From Sphingobacteriales bacterium 39-19 (GTDB lineage Bacteria > Bacteroidota > Bacteroidia > Chitinophagales > Chitinophagaceae), in the NCBI GenBank assembly GCA_001898465.1, contig MKTX01000009.1, positions 62,001 to 126,000 of the forward strand: a stretch of DNA of 64,000 nt. The letters are read 5' to 3'. Under the pieces are notes generated by a model, which was not told where the DNA came from, made no database searches, and saw only the letters and a list, made by a program, of their open reading frames with translations. Below, piece after piece: positions 1-9,573 of the stretch; position 1 is the first letter of the stretch, and every line of letters begins with the position of its first letter. The position numbers and the translations under genes are program-made.

Positions 1-59
1 TTAAAAATGAAGGAGGCCGGTTTACCGAATTAAAATCACTTCCTGTATTTAATGGTTAA
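1..59 (+). CDS. Possible 3' end of an upstream gene (partial)
   Basis: An open frame entering from the left edge (frame starting at base 3) ends with TAA at 57-59 after 18 sense codons. The codons look ordinary for this genome. The stop lies one base before the stop of the S9 peptidase on the other strand, a convergent packing seen elsewhere in this window. Eighteen codons are too few to recognise a family, and a random open frame of this length is common, so this is only a possibility. Confidence 0.25.
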   Translation, partial: KNEGGRFTELKSLPVFNG

Positions 60-60
60 T

Positions 61-2415
61 TTATTTTAAAACCTTTTCAAATAATTTAAAAATACGTTTA
101 TACTCATCCATCCAGCTGCTGGGTTCTGTAAAGCCATGGTCTTCTAAGGGGTAGCTGGCAAGTTCCCAGTTTTCTTTTTTAAGTTCAATGAGCTTTTGGG
201 CAAGTTCTACAGCATCCTGGTAATGTACATTTACATCAACCATGCCATGGCATATGAGCAGGTTGTTTTGTAAACCCTCGGCAAAATAAAGTGGAGAGCT
301 TTGCCGGTAGGCAATACTATCGGTAACAGGTTCATTTAAAATATGGGAAGTATATCCCTGGTTATAATTTGCCCAGTTTGTTACCGGCCTTAAGGCGGCG
401 CCGGCTTTAAATACATTCGGTTGTGTAAAAAGAGCCATCAGCGTAATAAAGCCTCCATACGAGCCTCCATACAAACCAATATGAGCCGGGTTTACGCCAT
501 AATTTTTTACAAGAAATGGAATTGCATCTAAATAATCGGTGAGGTCTTTGCCTCCCATATGCCTGTATATGCCGGTACGTACATCCCTTCCATAGCCGGC
601 GCTGGCCCGGTAATCTATATCCATAACGGTATATCCTGCATCGCATAGCATATTATTAAACATGTATTCCCTAAAATAAAGGCTCCACCATTTATGTGCA
701 TTTTGTAAATAGCCGGCGCCGTGAACAAAAAATACCGCAGGATGATTTTTGTTTTCTGTGGCTGGCTTATATACACGGGCATATATCATTTGCCCGTCTC
801 GGGCTGTAAAGGTTACAATCTCAGGGTCACGCCAGGGGTAGGAAGCAAATTCGGCGCTTTGTGCTTTAAAAGTAATTTGCTTTGCTTTTTCGCCTGGTTT
901 ATTTGGCTGTAGGTAAAGTTCCCATGGCTTATTGGTATATGAATACAGGAAGGCAATTTGCTTTTCATCTGGGGGAAGAACCACTTTATTTGCGCCTGTC
1001 ATGCGGGTGATCTGTTGTTTTTTACCGGTAGCAATTTCCAGTTTATAAAATTGTTGTTCGCCCGGGTGTATTTCATTGCTGTTGATATAAAAATATTTTT
1101 TATCCCCGCTTAAGACGGCGTCTTGTATTTCATATTTCCCAGACGTAAGGGCTTTACTTTGTTTAGTGTTAACATCTGCTATATAGATGTGGGAATAACC
1201 GGTAAGTTCCGATTGGTACCAAATATGATCTTCGTCAATCCACCCCAGGTTATACATACCCGGCCCGCCAATCCAGGCATCATCATGCTGGCGACTGATG
1301 AGTTCCAATACATTATTTTGTTTATTCCATAAGGCAACCCAGCGGTCTTTATTATCTTTTGCCCAAATATTGAGTATTACATGGCTTCCCCCCGGCGACC
1401 AGGAATAGTTTACGACCGATACATCCCGCTTTGCATTTAATTTTTTTAATTCCGCATATTGCAACGGGTAGTTTTTTACATATTCAGGAATGTCCCGCAT
1501 ACCGGGTAAGGTATCGGGATGAAGCAGGTATAAAGTGTCGGCTTGCCTGTCGAAGATATAAAATTGAGTGGAGCTTTCATGGCTCCCCACTTTGGTACGC
1601 CCATTGAGGATGCTGGTATATCCACTTTCGGTTACAAACTCGGGGATCAAAGTTTGTCGGGAGGGCGCAGTAATACTAAGTTGATAACTAATATACCGCC
1701 CGGTGGGGTCCATACTGAGTTGTTGTACTTTTTTATCGCCTATATTAATACTCCTCATTTCTTTATTACGGGTAGCTGCTAAATATTTTTCGGTGGCTTC
1801 TTTTTTCTCTTTACGTTCTTTTAATATATCAAATATTAAAAGCTGATCTTTAGCCAGCCATTCATCCTGGGTAATGCCCTCTTTTTTTTCTTTTGTTGTT
1901 TGCCCGGGTGAGCTTCCGGGTTTCAAGTTGCTGAGTTGCTGTGTTTCGCCGCCGGCAATATCCCATGCATATAAATTAAGATCCCGCTGGTAAATCACTT
2001 TTTTATCGTGAAAACTAAATTGTGGATTGGATTCCCACTCCTGGGTTTCCGTAATACGGGTTGTTTTGTTTTTATTTAAATTGGTAAAATACACATCGCC
2101 ATTTTTGCTGAATACGTATGCTGTTCTGTCTTTATTATAAATAAGAGAGGCTGCATTTACCAGGTTTTGTTTTTGGGAGGAGGTAACTTTCTTCGGGTTT
2201 AAATCTTTGCTGCTGATATAATACAGCGAATCAGCAGGCGCCTGCTGGGGGTTCCAGTAAAAATATAATTTTTGATCGGTACCCCAATACGGGTTGGTGG
2301 GTGAAGATCCAATCCATTTGGGGTCACGCATTATTTTTTCGATTGTTAAGCTGTTTTGCTGAGCCTGCAAACCGGGGAACAGAAATAGGCATAATCCTGC
2401 CGCTATTATTTTCAT
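61..2415 (-). CDS. Secreted S9-family prolyl oligopeptidase-like serine peptidase
   Basis: A 784-residue protein beginning with a Sec signal peptide that ends near Ala18-Gln19. Residues about 30-540 look like the N-terminal beta-propeller of S9 peptidases, with WSPGG-type blade motifs. Residues about 545-784 form the alpha/beta-hydrolase domain. The nucleophile is Ser652 in GGSYGG, and the probable acid and base are Asp727 (GMVD) and His760 (EDHG), the order of the prolyl oligopeptidase/DPP4 family. It should cleave peptides, often after proline, in the periplasm or at the surface. The ATG start at 2415 is chosen because the signal peptide follows directly. The gene is divergent from kup across 225 bases. 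A second S9 enzyme lies at 40956. The family is secure, but the exact peptide specificity cannot be read from sequence. Confidence 0.93.
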   Translation of the reverse strand: MKIIAAGLCLFLFPGLQAQQNSLTIEKIMRDPKWIGSSPTNPYWGTDQKLYFYWNPQQAPADSLYYISSKDLNPKKVTSSQKQNLVNAASLIYNKDRTAYVFSKNGDVYFTNLNKNKTTRITETQEWESNPQFSFHDKKVIYQRDLNLYAWDIAGGETQQLSNLKPGSSPGQTTKEKKEGITQDEWLAKDQLLIFDILKERKEKKEATEKYLAATRNKEMRSINIGDKKVQQLSMDPTGRYISYQLSITAPSRQTLIPEFVTESGYTSILNGRTKVGSHESSTQFYIFDRQADTLYLLHPDTLPGMRDIPEYVKNYPLQYAELKKLNAKRDVSVVNYSWSPGGSHVILNIWAKDNKDRWVALWNKQNNVLELISRQHDDAWIGGPGMYNLGWIDEDHIWYQSELTGYSHIYIADVNTKQSKALTSGKYEIQDAVLSGDKKYFYINSNEIHPGEQQFYKLEIATGKKQQITRMTGANKVVLPPDEKQIAFLYSYTNKPWELYLQPNKPGEKAKQITFKAQSAEFASYPWRDPEIVTFTARDGQMIYARVYKPATENKNHPAVFFVHGAGYLQNAHKWWSLYFREYMFNNMLCDAGYTVMDIDYRASAGYGRDVRTGIYRHMGGKDLTDYLDAIPFLVKNYGVNPAHIGLYGGSYGGFITLMALFTQPNVFKAGAALRPVTNWANYNQGYTSHILNEPVTDSIAYRQSSPLYFAEGLQNNLLICHGMVDVNVHYQDAVELAQKLIELKKENWELASYPLEDHGFTEPSSWMDEYKRIFKLFEKVLK

Positions 2416-2590
2416 CTTGCTATATTTGCTGTGAGTGTTAAATATATCGAGAATTAAGCAAATGGAAAAAGCAATGAAACATATTTATTCCCCCTGTTAA
2501 GGGCTTGTAATAAACCTGCTTATGTATCCATTGCTGTTTTTACATTTTTTTTTAGTTGCATTAATTGTATTTATTTATGTGTTTTCCTTT

Positions 2591-2598
2591 TACATTTG
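2591..2598 (+). promoter_or_regulatory. Promoter -7 element (TAnnTTTG) of kup
   Basis: TACATTTG matches the Bacteroidota -7 consensus TAnnTTTG in all fixed positions and lies 42 bases before the kup start. A TTG at 2565-2567, 23 bases upstream, could be the -33 element. Confidence 0.45.
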
Positions 2599-2640
2599 TA
2601 AGTTAAATACTAACCCTGATGTGGAATAAAAATAACCTGA

Positions 2641-4629
2641 GTGTCAAAACATATTAATAAGGTAACTGCAATAGGCTTATTTGTTGCCCTGGGAATTATT
2701 TATGGTGATATTGGAACTTCACCTTTATACGTATTCAACTCTATCATAAAAGACCGGTTGGTAAATGAGGAACTTATCTTAGGTACCTTATCATTGATCA
2801 TCTGGACGTTAACCATCCTCACTACAATAAAATATGTAGTATTGGTGCTTAGGGCCGATAACCGGGGAGAGGGTGGTATTTTTGCTTTATATGCCCTGGT
2901 GCGCCGCCGCCGGAAATGGCTGGTAATTCCTGCCATGATTGGGGGCGCTGCCTTACTTGCAGATGGCATTATTACACCGCCCATAACGATCACATCTGCG
3001 GTAGAAGGGTTAAAGGAACTACCCCGGTTTGCAGGTATGGAACAAAATACCATTGTGATGATTGTACTAGCCATTATTGGCATTTTCTTTTTTTCACAAC
3101 AATTCGGCACCCATTCTATCGGCCGCTTATTTGGGCCCATTATGATGATTTGGTTTTTGATGATGGCCGTGTTGGGATTGATTCATATTTCTGATGATTT
3201 CTCGATCCTGCATGCATTAAATCCTTATTATGCACTACACTTTTTATTTAATTATCCCGAAGGTTTCTGGTTATTGGGTGCTGTATTCCTCTGTACCACG
3301 GGGGCCGAAGCATTGTATAGCGACCTGGGGCATTGCGGCCGGGATAACATCCGTATTTCATGGGCTTTTGTGAAAATTTGTTTACTGCTCAATTATTTTG
3401 GCCAGGGTGCCAGTTTATTAAAACATCATAATGGTAAATTACTTACCAGCGATGTAATTTATGCCGATGGCATCAATGCCTTTTACGACCTGATGCCGCA
3501 ATGGTTTATAATACCCGGTGTGCTGATAGCTACCACTGCAGCTATTATTGCCAGCCAGGCAATGGTATCGGGTTCTTATACCCTCATTAATGAAGCCATG
3601 CGATTGAATCTTTGGCCCAAAATGAGGATTAATTATCCTTCTGAAGCCAAAGGCCAGCTATTTATACCCGGTATTAATTTATTGTTGTTTTGCGGTTGTA
3701 CCGGTGTGGTACTTTATTTTAGAGAGTCGGCCCGGATGGAAGCTGCTTATGGATTGGCGATTATCACCACCATGATCATGACCACTATCTTATTTGCAAA
3801 TTACCTGGTTATACACCGGGTAAAATCTATTATCGTTTATTTTTTCCTGGCCTTTTACCTCACCGGTGAGTTAGGTTTCTTATTGGCACTCATGGATAAA
3901 TTTAAACATGGGGGCTATATCACACTCATGATCGGGTTGGTTATGTTTAGCATTATGTATGTATGGTTCCGCTCCCGGAAAATTAAAAACCGGTACGTGG
4001 AATTTGTACGGGTAGATGAATACATCCCTAAGTTAGAAGAATTAAGTAATGACTCTTCTGTTCCTAAATATGCTACCCACCTGGTGTATTTAACCAGCGC
4101 TAACAGCTACCGTGAAATTGAACATAAGATCATGCACAGTATTTTAAACGGTAAACCCAAGCGAGCCGATATTTACTGGTTTGTGCATGTAGATACATTA
4201 GATGATCCGTACACATCAGAGTATTCCGTAAATCACATCATACCCAATGATATCATCCGGGTAGAATTTAAACTGGGTTTTCGGGTACCCCCCCGCATCA
4301 ACCTCATGTTTAAAAAAGTGGTAGAAGATTTGGTGGCCAATAAAGAAGTAAACATTATGAGCCGGTACGATAGCCAGCAAAAAAATAATGTGGTGGGCGA
4401 TTTTCAGTTTATTGTTTTAGAAAAATTCCTGAGCCAGGATAATGAACTTCCTTTTTTTGAAACCATTATTATGCGGATGTACTTCTGGTTAAAAGCTTGG
4501 AGTGTGAGTGAAGAAAAAGGATTTGGCCTGGAGCAAAGCAATGTGGCTGTAGAAAAATTTCCGTTGGTGGTAGCCCCGGTAAGCAAGCTGAAATTAAAAA
4601 GGGTGTACGAGAATGAAGAAGAATATTAA
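2641..4629 (+). CDS. kup: Kup-family potassium uptake protein
   Basis: A 662-residue inner-membrane protein of the Kup/HAK/KT family, which imports K+ probably with protons. The family signature GDIGTSPLYV lies at about residues 22-31. About twelve hydrophobic segments occupy residues 10-450, and a soluble C-terminal domain of about 200 residues follows, giving the usual length. The start is GTG: no in-frame ATG lies close upstream, and the first residues (MSKHINKVTAIGL) align with the usual Kup N-terminus. It leads a + strand run (rhodanese 9 bases downstream, then two hydrolases) that may be co-transcribed. A TAnnTTTG element lies 42 bases upstream. Confidence 0.95.
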   Translation: MSKHINKVTAIGLFVALGIIYGDIGTSPLYVFNSIIKDRLVNEELILGTLSLIIWTLTILTTIKYVVLVLRADNRGEGGIFALYALVRRRRKWLVIPAMIGGAALLADGIITPPITITSAVEGLKELPRFAGMEQNTIVMIVLAIIGIFFFSQQFGTHSIGRLFGPIMMIWFLMMAVLGLIHISDDFSILHALNPYYALHFLFNYPEGFWLLGAVFLCTTGAEALYSDLGHCGRDNIRISWAFVKICLLLNYFGQGASLLKHHNGKLLTSDVIYADGINAFYDLMPQWFIIPGVLIATTAAIIASQAMVSGSYTLINEAMRLNLWPKMRINYPSEAKGQLFIPGINLLLFCGCTGVVLYFRESARMEAAYGLAIITTMIMTTILFANYLVIHRVKSIIVYFFLAFYLTGELGFLLALMDKFKHGGYITLMIGLVMFSIMYVWFRSRKIKNRYVEFVRVDEYIPKLEELSNDSSVPKYATHLVYLTSANSYREIEHKIMHSILNGKPKRADIYWFVHVDTLDDPYTSEYSVNHIIPNDIIRVEFKLGFRVPPRINLMFKKVVEDLVANKEVNIMSRYDSQQKNNVVGDFQFIVLEKFLSQDNELPFFETIIMRMYFWLKAWSVSEEKGFGLEQSNVAVEKFPLVVAPVSKLKLKRVYENEEEY

Positions 4630-4638
4630 ATAGTGGCC

Positions 4639-4956
4639 ATGCAAAGCATCAATGCACAGGAACTGCATCAGCGATTAAAAAGTGGTGAAAATATTTTGTT
4701 GATAGATGTACGGGAACCGCATGAACGGCAGTGGGTTCATATTGGCGGGATTTTAATTCCCACGAAAATTATTTTACAATATCCCAATTTAGTACCCAAA
4801 GACAGGCCGGTTGTGTTTTATTGCCAAAAAGGAATCCGAAGCGCTATTACCATACAACGGTTACAAGAAAAATATGAATATACCAACCTCCTGAATTTAA
4901 CCGGGGGAATTGATGCATGGCAAGCGTCATTCCCTAATTACCCTTGGGATCTGTAA
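4639..4956 (+). CDS. Single-domain rhodanese-like sulfurtransferase
   Basis: A small cytoplasmic protein of about 105 residues made of one rhodanese domain. The motif DVREPHE comes early, followed by the active-site loop YCQKGIRS with the catalytic cysteine (residue 62 from this start), and the C-terminal GGIDAW motif typical of GlpE/PspE-like rhodaneses. The reaction would be transfer of sulfane sulfur to an unknown thiol acceptor. The ATG at 4639 is preferred, although an in-frame GTG at 4633 is possible. It lies 9 bases after kup, so the two are probably co-transcribed, but no functional link to potassium uptake is evident. Confidence 0.88.
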   Translation: MQSINAQELHQRLKSGENILLIDVREPHERQWVHIGGILIPTKIILQYPNLVPKDRPVVFYCQKGIRSAITIQRLQEKYEYTNLLNLTGGIDAWQASFPNYPWDL

Positions 4957-5010
4957 AACCTGCTTCCGACGTGTGATCATTTTTCATTCCATGATGAATC
5001 ATTATCTTTA

Positions 5011-5817
5011 TTGATAACGCTTTTGTACGTGAGCTCCACATTACTCTATATTATTGCTGGCTATTTGATATTAGTGGCGTTAATTTATCTGCTGCAGGAA
5101 CGCTTTATTTTTAAACCGGAAAAGCTAAAGCCGGATTTTAAATATGAGTATGATGCCCCCTTCAGGGAACTAAATTTTGATGTGGAGCCCGGCGTACGCA
5201 TCAATGGATTACATTTTACAACAAAAAATCCGCTGGGGCTAATTCTTTATTTTCATGGCAATACCCGGAGTATAAAAGGTTGGGCAAAATATGCCAAAGA
5301 TTTTTACCGGTTTAATTACGATGTGGTATTGGTTGACTACCGGGGCTTTGGTAAAAGTACCGGTAAGCGTAGTGAAGCAGAGATGCTGAAAGATATGCAG
5401 TTTGTATATGAGAGACTGGCAGCGCAATATGGCGAAGCCCACCTGATTGTATATGGGCGTAGCCTGGGCAGTGGATTTGCTACCAAGGTTGCCAGCGATA
5501 ACAATCCCCGTTACCTTATTTTAGATGCCCCATTCTTTAGTTTTAAAAAAGCCATTGAACGGTTTTTTCCCATTTTGCCAATGCGTATCATTTTACGTTT
5601 TCATTTACGCACCGATCTGTGGATTGGTAAAGTAAAATGCCATACCTATATCCTGCATGGTACTAAAGATCGGCTGATACCTATCAGCAACAGTGAAAAA
5701 TTACAGGCCATCAATCCTAAAAAAATTACTTTAATACGCATTGTGGGCGGCAGGCATAATAACCTGCCGGCATTTAATGAATATCATAATTTTATACGGG
5801 ATATTTTAAAATATTAA
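5011..5817 (+). CDS. Membrane-anchored alpha/beta hydrolase (paralog 1)
   Basis: A 268-residue protein with one N-terminal membrane segment (about residues 8-28) and a serine hydrolase domain of the BEM46/ABHD13-like type. The oxyanion HGN motif is at 82-84, the nucleophile is Ser151 (GRSLGS), and Asp220 (GTKD) and His249 (GRHN) complete the triad. The substrate is unknown; relatives include thioesterases, lipases and peptidases. The frame has no upstream ATG. It opens with TTG at 5011, and GTG at 5029 is a serious alternative that still keeps the membrane segment. It is followed 10 bases later by a paralog of the same length with the same catalytic positions, so the pair arose by tandem duplication. 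Confidence 0.85.
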   Translation: MITLLYVSSTLLYIIAGYLILVALIYLLQERFIFKPEKLKPDFKYEYDAPFRELNFDVEPGVRINGLHFTTKNPLGLILYFHGNTRSIKGWAKYAKDFYRFNYDVVLVDYRGFGKSTGKRSEAEMLKDMQFVYERLAAQYGEAHLIVYGRSLGSGFATKVASDNNPRYLILDAPFFSFKKAIERFFPILPMRIILRFHLRTDLWIGKVKCHTYILHGTKDRLIPISNSEKLQAINPKKITLIRIVGGRHNNLPAFNEYHNFIRDILKY

Positions 5818-5827
5818 TAAACAGGGC

Positions 5828-6634
5828 ATGATAAAAAGGATTCTTAATATTATAGTGGTTTTGATTTTTATTTATATCGTTGTTGGCCTGTTGCTATATT
5901 TTATACAGGATCGTTTTTTATTGCATCCTAAAAAATTAAGCAGGCAGCATCGCTTTTCATTTGCTGCCAGGCACCAGGAGATGGATATACCCGTTAATAA
6001 TGAAGATACCATCAACCTGATGAAATTTTTGCCTGCTGCAAACAGGCCCAAAGGAGTCGTTCTTTATTTTCATGGAAACCGTGAAAATATTGAACATTAT
6101 GTAAAATATGTAAACCGGTTTACCATACGTGGGTATGAAGTATGGATGGAAGATTACCCGGGTTTTGGAAAAAGTACAGGAGAAATTTCCGAACAAAAAT
6201 TATACGACCAGGCCAGGCAAATAAGAACATTGGCCGCTTCACGCTACCCAGATGATAGTGTGATTATTTATGGAAAATCTTTTGGTACCGGTGTAGCTGC
6301 TTATACTGCCCGGTTACAACCCGCTAAAATTCTGATATTGGAAACCCCTTATTACAGTATTCCTTCTTTATTTAGCCATTATGCTTTTATGTATCCTGCC
6401 CAGGTAATGAGCCATTATTCTTTACCCACTTATCTCTTTCTGCAAAATTTAAAAACACCGGTTATTATTTTTCATGGCACCGATGACGAGGTGATCCCGC
6501 TTTCGCAGGCAGCCCGCTTACAAGAAATGCTTAAACCGAACGACCAGTTTATTGAAATTGAAAATGGAAAGCATAATAACTTAACCAGTTCCCCGGTATA
6601 TGAGCAAGTAATGGATTCTGTTTTAAAAAATTAA
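5828..6634 (+). CDS. Membrane-anchored alpha/beta hydrolase (paralog 2)
   Basis: A 268-residue paralog of the preceding gene. It has an N-terminal membrane anchor (about residues 5-26), HGN at 82-84, nucleophile Ser151 (GKSFGT), Asp220 (GTDD) and His249 (GKHN). The length and catalytic positions are identical to paralog 1, but the lid and loop residues at about 176-205 differ strongly, which suggests different substrates. The active site probably faces the periplasm or the membrane surface; the topology is inferred from the single anchor. Its TAA stop overlaps by four bases the stop of the convergent LD-carboxypeptidase gene. Confidence 0.87.
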   Translation: MIKRILNIIVVLIFIYIVVGLLLYFIQDRFLLHPKKLSRQHRFSFAARHQEMDIPVNNEDTINLMKFLPAANRPKGVVLYFHGNRENIEHYVKYVNRFTIRGYEVWMEDYPGFGKSTGEISEQKLYDQARQIRTLAASRYPDDSVIIYGKSFGTGVAAYTARLQPAKILILETPYYSIPSLFSHYAFMYPAQVMSHYSLPTYLFLQNLKTPVIIFHGTDDEVIPLSQAARLQEMLKPNDQFIEIENGKHNNLTSSPVYEQVMDSVLKN

Positions 6635-7545
6635 ACTTCAGCAAGGGTCACTTTGTTTTTAGTTACCTGGAGTGTATAGTTTAAGCCAATTTTTAAAGCT
6701 ACATTTTCTTTATTATGGCTAACCGGGAAATGGAAACAAACAGGTACTTGCAATGCCAGGGTATATTCCTGTAATATTTCATCCATTGATTTTCCAAAGG
6801 GGCGGTCGGTATCCTTTGTATCGGTAAAACCGCCCAGTACAAGCCCTTTTATTTTTTTAAACTTACCGCTTCGTTTTAGTTGAAGTAGTAACCTGTCACT
6901 GCTGTAAAGGTATTCGCCAATATCTTCAATAAATAAAATGCAATTTGCCGTATTATAATCAGAAGGGGTGCCAATCATATTGGCCAGCAGGGTAAGATTA
7001 CCGCCAATAAGTTTCCCGGTTGCTTTACCTGTGTTATTAAAAGGGTGGGGGTTACAGGTATATTTATTTTTTTTGCCGGTAAGCGCTTTTTTTAAAGACA
7101 GGATATATTCATTTTTATATCCATCATCATTAAAAGCCGCAGCCATGGGGGCATGTAAGGATGCGATGCCCATCTTACTGAACAAATGTGTATGAAAAAC
7201 GGTAATATCGCTAAAGCCAATAATCCATTTAGGATTTTTTTCTAATTTTTTAAAGTTTATCTGATCAATAATGCGGCTGGCGCCATATCCGCCACGGCCA
7301 CATAAGATGGCCTTTATAGAAGGATCGTTTATCATGGCCTGCATTTCATCTCTTCGTTCTTCATCTGTACCACTAAAGTAATGGGTAGATTCACTGCCCA
7401 GTGTTTTGCCAACCATTACCTGGAAGCCCCATCTCTGAAGTGTTTCAATACATACCCGTGCCTTTTCGTAAGCCATATACCCGGCCGGGCAGGTGATGCC
7501 AATAATGTCGTCTTTTTGTAAATACGGCGGAACTTTAATCTTCAT
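6631..7545 (-). CDS. LD-carboxypeptidase, family S66 (cytosolic form)
   Basis: A 304-residue protein of peptidase family S66 (muramoyltetrapeptide carboxypeptidase, LdcA-like). It would remove the terminal D-alanine from tetrapeptides during murein recycling. All family landmarks are present: GRGGYG at 83-88, nucleophile Ser112 in GFSD, Glu207 in IEDIGE and His277 in FPVSHNKEN. There is no signal peptide, so it should act in the cytoplasm as LdcA does. Its stop overlaps that of the upstream-facing hydrolase by four bases. A second S66 gene with an export signal lies at 31155. Confidence 0.92.
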   Translation of the reverse strand: MKIKVPPYLQKDDIIGITCPAGYMAYEKARVCIETLQRWGFQVMVGKTLGSESTHYFSGTDEERRDEMQAMINDPSIKAILCGRGGYGASRIIDQINFKKLEKNPKWIIGFSDITVFHTHLFSKMGIASLHAPMAAAFNDDGYKNEYILSLKKALTGKKNKYTCNPHPFNNTGKATGKLIGGNLTLLANMIGTPSDYNTANCILFIEDIGEYLYSSDRLLLQLKRSGKFKKIKGLVLGGFTDTKDTDRPFGKSMDEILQEYTLALQVPVCFHFPVSHNKENVALKIGLNYTLQVTKNKVTLAEV

Positions 7546-7636
7546 GCAGCAATATTAAAGGATAAATTTTTTTTTATAAATATCGGACAAAGAACCACTA
7601 AAAAGTATAATAAAAGAATGAAATCAATAATATTCT

Positions 7637-7644
7637 TAACTTTA
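7637..7644 (+). promoter_or_regulatory. Possible -7 element of the ECF sigma gene
   Basis: TAACTTTA matches TAnnTTTG in all but the last fixed base. It lies 19 bases before the sigma gene start, a spacing shared by better matches in this window. No clear -33 partner is visible. Confidence 0.28.
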
Positions 7645-7663
7645 TCGCACTGATTACTTCATT

Positions 7664-8254
7664 ATGACGGAAGATAAAAATTCCAATACCGAAAGAAAGA
7701 TTAAAGAACTCACCTACCAAATTAGCAGGTACGATGATCAAACAGCCTATAAGGCACTGTTTTTTATTTTATTTCCATCCCTTCAAAATTTTGTTTTCTC
7801 AATATTAAAATCCCGGGTATGGGCCGAAGAAATTGCATCTGATTTATTGATGGATGTTTGGATGAAGCGGGAGCGGCTGGAGGAAATTGAAAACCTGAAA
7901 GTATATCTTTTTGTAAGCGCCAGGCATGCCGCACTGGCCCGGCTAAAGCAGGAACATAAAATGGATTTATTTTCGCTGGATGATGTGGAAGTAGAATTCA
8001 TATCAGATTATACCCACCCGGGCCAGGCTACTGAATTTTCAGAACTGGAATATACCATTGCCAAAACTGTAAAAGAGCTGCCCCCGGCTTGCCAACTCAT
8101 TTATAAATTGGCTAAAGAAGACCGCTTAAAGTATAAAGAAATTGCTCAAATACTCGACCTGAGTGTAAAAACCATCGACAACCAGCTGGCCATTGCCATA
8201 AAAAGAATTGCAGAATCCATCCGGGTGCATAAAAAAACATTTCCCTCCCTTTAG
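7664..8254 (+). CDS. ECF RNA polymerase sigma factor
   Basis: A 196-residue sigma-70 family protein of extracytoplasmic-function type. Region 2 covers about residues 27-95 and region 4 about 130-185. The helix-turn-helix at 155-182 carries the YKEIAQIL...SVKTIDNQL pattern common in Bacteroidota PUL sigma factors. It is followed 38 bases later by FecR and then by a SusC carrying an STN domain. This is the standard trans-envelope circuit in which receptor occupancy frees the sigma factor to transcribe susC and the genes behind it. The start is the first ATG of the frame. Confidence 0.93.
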   Translation: MTEDKNSNTERKIKELTYQISRYDDQTAYKALFFILFPSLQNFVFSILKSRVWAEEIASDLLMDVWMKRERLEEIENLKVYLFVSARHAALARLKQEHKMDLFSLDDVEVEFISDYTHPGQATEFSELEYTIAKTVKELPPACQLIYKLAKEDRLKYKEIAQILDLSVKTIDNQLAIAIKRIAESIRVHKKTFPSL

Positions 8255-8292
8255 GGGATTTTTTTTTAAAACTACTCATATATATAAGAACG

Positions 8293-9414
8293 ATGAGTAA
8301 TGACCGCATTTGGATGTTATTGACCCGTAAACTTTCGGGTGAAGCCACTCAAACAGAGCTGGAAGAACTTGATGCGATCCGGTCTGCCAACCCCGAAGGT
8401 CTCCACCGCATTCAGGAGCTTACTCAAATTTGGAACAAAGAAGCGCTCCAGGACTCCGATTTTATGGAAGCCACCTACCTGGCACATCTGGTAAGAATGA
8501 AAGAAAAAGGTATTGTCCTGAATATGGATGAACCTGAATTAAATGAAAATGAAATAGAAGAGATAAAAGTTAATTCTTCCTGGAAAGCATACCGTAAATT
8601 AATCCTGGCGCTAAGTATTCTGGTTGTACTATTTACCAGTTGGGCCCTGCTTAATACTTCCCATTCCACAAATAACCCCGCTATTGCCGGCAAGCTGAAA
8701 GAAGTACAAACACTAAAAGGAACCCGAACTAAAATCATTTTGCCCGATGGGAGCAATGTATGGTTAAATGCAGGGAGCAAACTGAATTACGAAAAAAAAT
8801 TTGATGCTAAATTAAGAGAAGTCTATCTTTCCGGCGAAGCCTATTTTGATGTAGTTCATAATGCCAAACGGCCCTTCCTCATTCATACAGCAACCATCAA
8901 TATTAAAGTACTGGGAACCCAGTTTAATGTAAAAGCTTACGATGATGATAGTTTAACGGAAACCAGCCTTATTAAAGGCAGTGTGGAAGTATCATTAAAA
9001 AATAATGATTTAAAAAAATACATACTCTGGCCTAACCAAAAATTAATTTTGCCTAATGAGGCATTCCTCGCCATTCAAAAGAAAGTATCTGCTGTAAAAA
9101 GCGATTCAAAAGATTTGGAAATGTATGCCCCGCAAATAAAGGAACTCACCTACCTGAAAGATGATTACAATACCAATATAGAAAGTAGCTGGACGAGAAA
9201 CATATTGTCTTTTGAAGACGAATCATTTACTGAGGTAGCCAAAAAAATGGAGCGCTGGTACGATGTTACCATAAAATTTGTAAACCCACGCTGGGAAAAA
9301 CAATATGTAAGTGGCGCATTTGAAAACGAGAGTTTAGACCAGGCGATGAATGCGCTTAAGTTTACAACAGGGTTTAATTATAAAAAAGAAGGAAACACGA
9401 TTATTATTTATTAA
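8293..9414 (+). CDS. FecR-family anti-sigma factor
   Basis: A 373-residue inner-membrane regulator. The cytoplasmic N-terminal part (about 1-98) would bind the sigma factor, and one membrane helix lies at about 101-120. The periplasmic FecR domain covers about 138-235 (motifs LPDGSNVWLNAGS, GEAYFDV and LGTQFNV), and a C-terminal DUF4974-like domain covers about 303-372. This is the usual architecture of Bacteroidota anti-sigma factors paired with SusC proteins that have an STN domain, as the next gene does. It should hold the ECF sigma inactive until the glycan is sensed. Confidence 0.94.
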   Translation: MSNDRIWMLLTRKLSGEATQTELEELDAIRSANPEGLHRIQELTQIWNKEALQDSDFMEATYLAHLVRMKEKGIVLNMDEPELNENEIEEIKVNSSWKAYRKLILALSILVVLFTSWALLNTSHSTNNPAIAGKLKEVQTLKGTRTKIILPDGSNVWLNAGSKLNYEKKFDAKLREVYLSGEAYFDVVHNAKRPFLIHTATINIKVLGTQFNVKAYDDDSLTETSLIKGSVEVSLKNNDLKKYILWPNQKLILPNEAFLAIQKKVSAVKSDSKDLEMYAPQIKELTYLKDDYNTNIESSWTRNILSFEDESFTEVAKKMERWYDVTIKFVNPRWEKQYVSGAFENESLDQAMNALKFTTGFNYKKEGNTIIIY

Positions 9415-9573
9415 TTAAAATGCTTCAATGCCTGCTTATGAATTTTAAATATGAATATGGTTAACACGATCCGGTGCAAATCAACCAACTACAAAACACG
9501 AATTTTATTTACAGGATACTTCACAAAAAAATTCTTATATTGTTATTACTAACTACCAAACACAAAACTGATA

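Noticed and set aside
407..646. Open frames on the opposite strand or other frames inside large genes (for example within the S9 peptidase, susC and the Oar-like receptor)
   Set aside because: They lie wholly inside well-supported genes and have shadow-like composition, with no recognisable domains or start signals.
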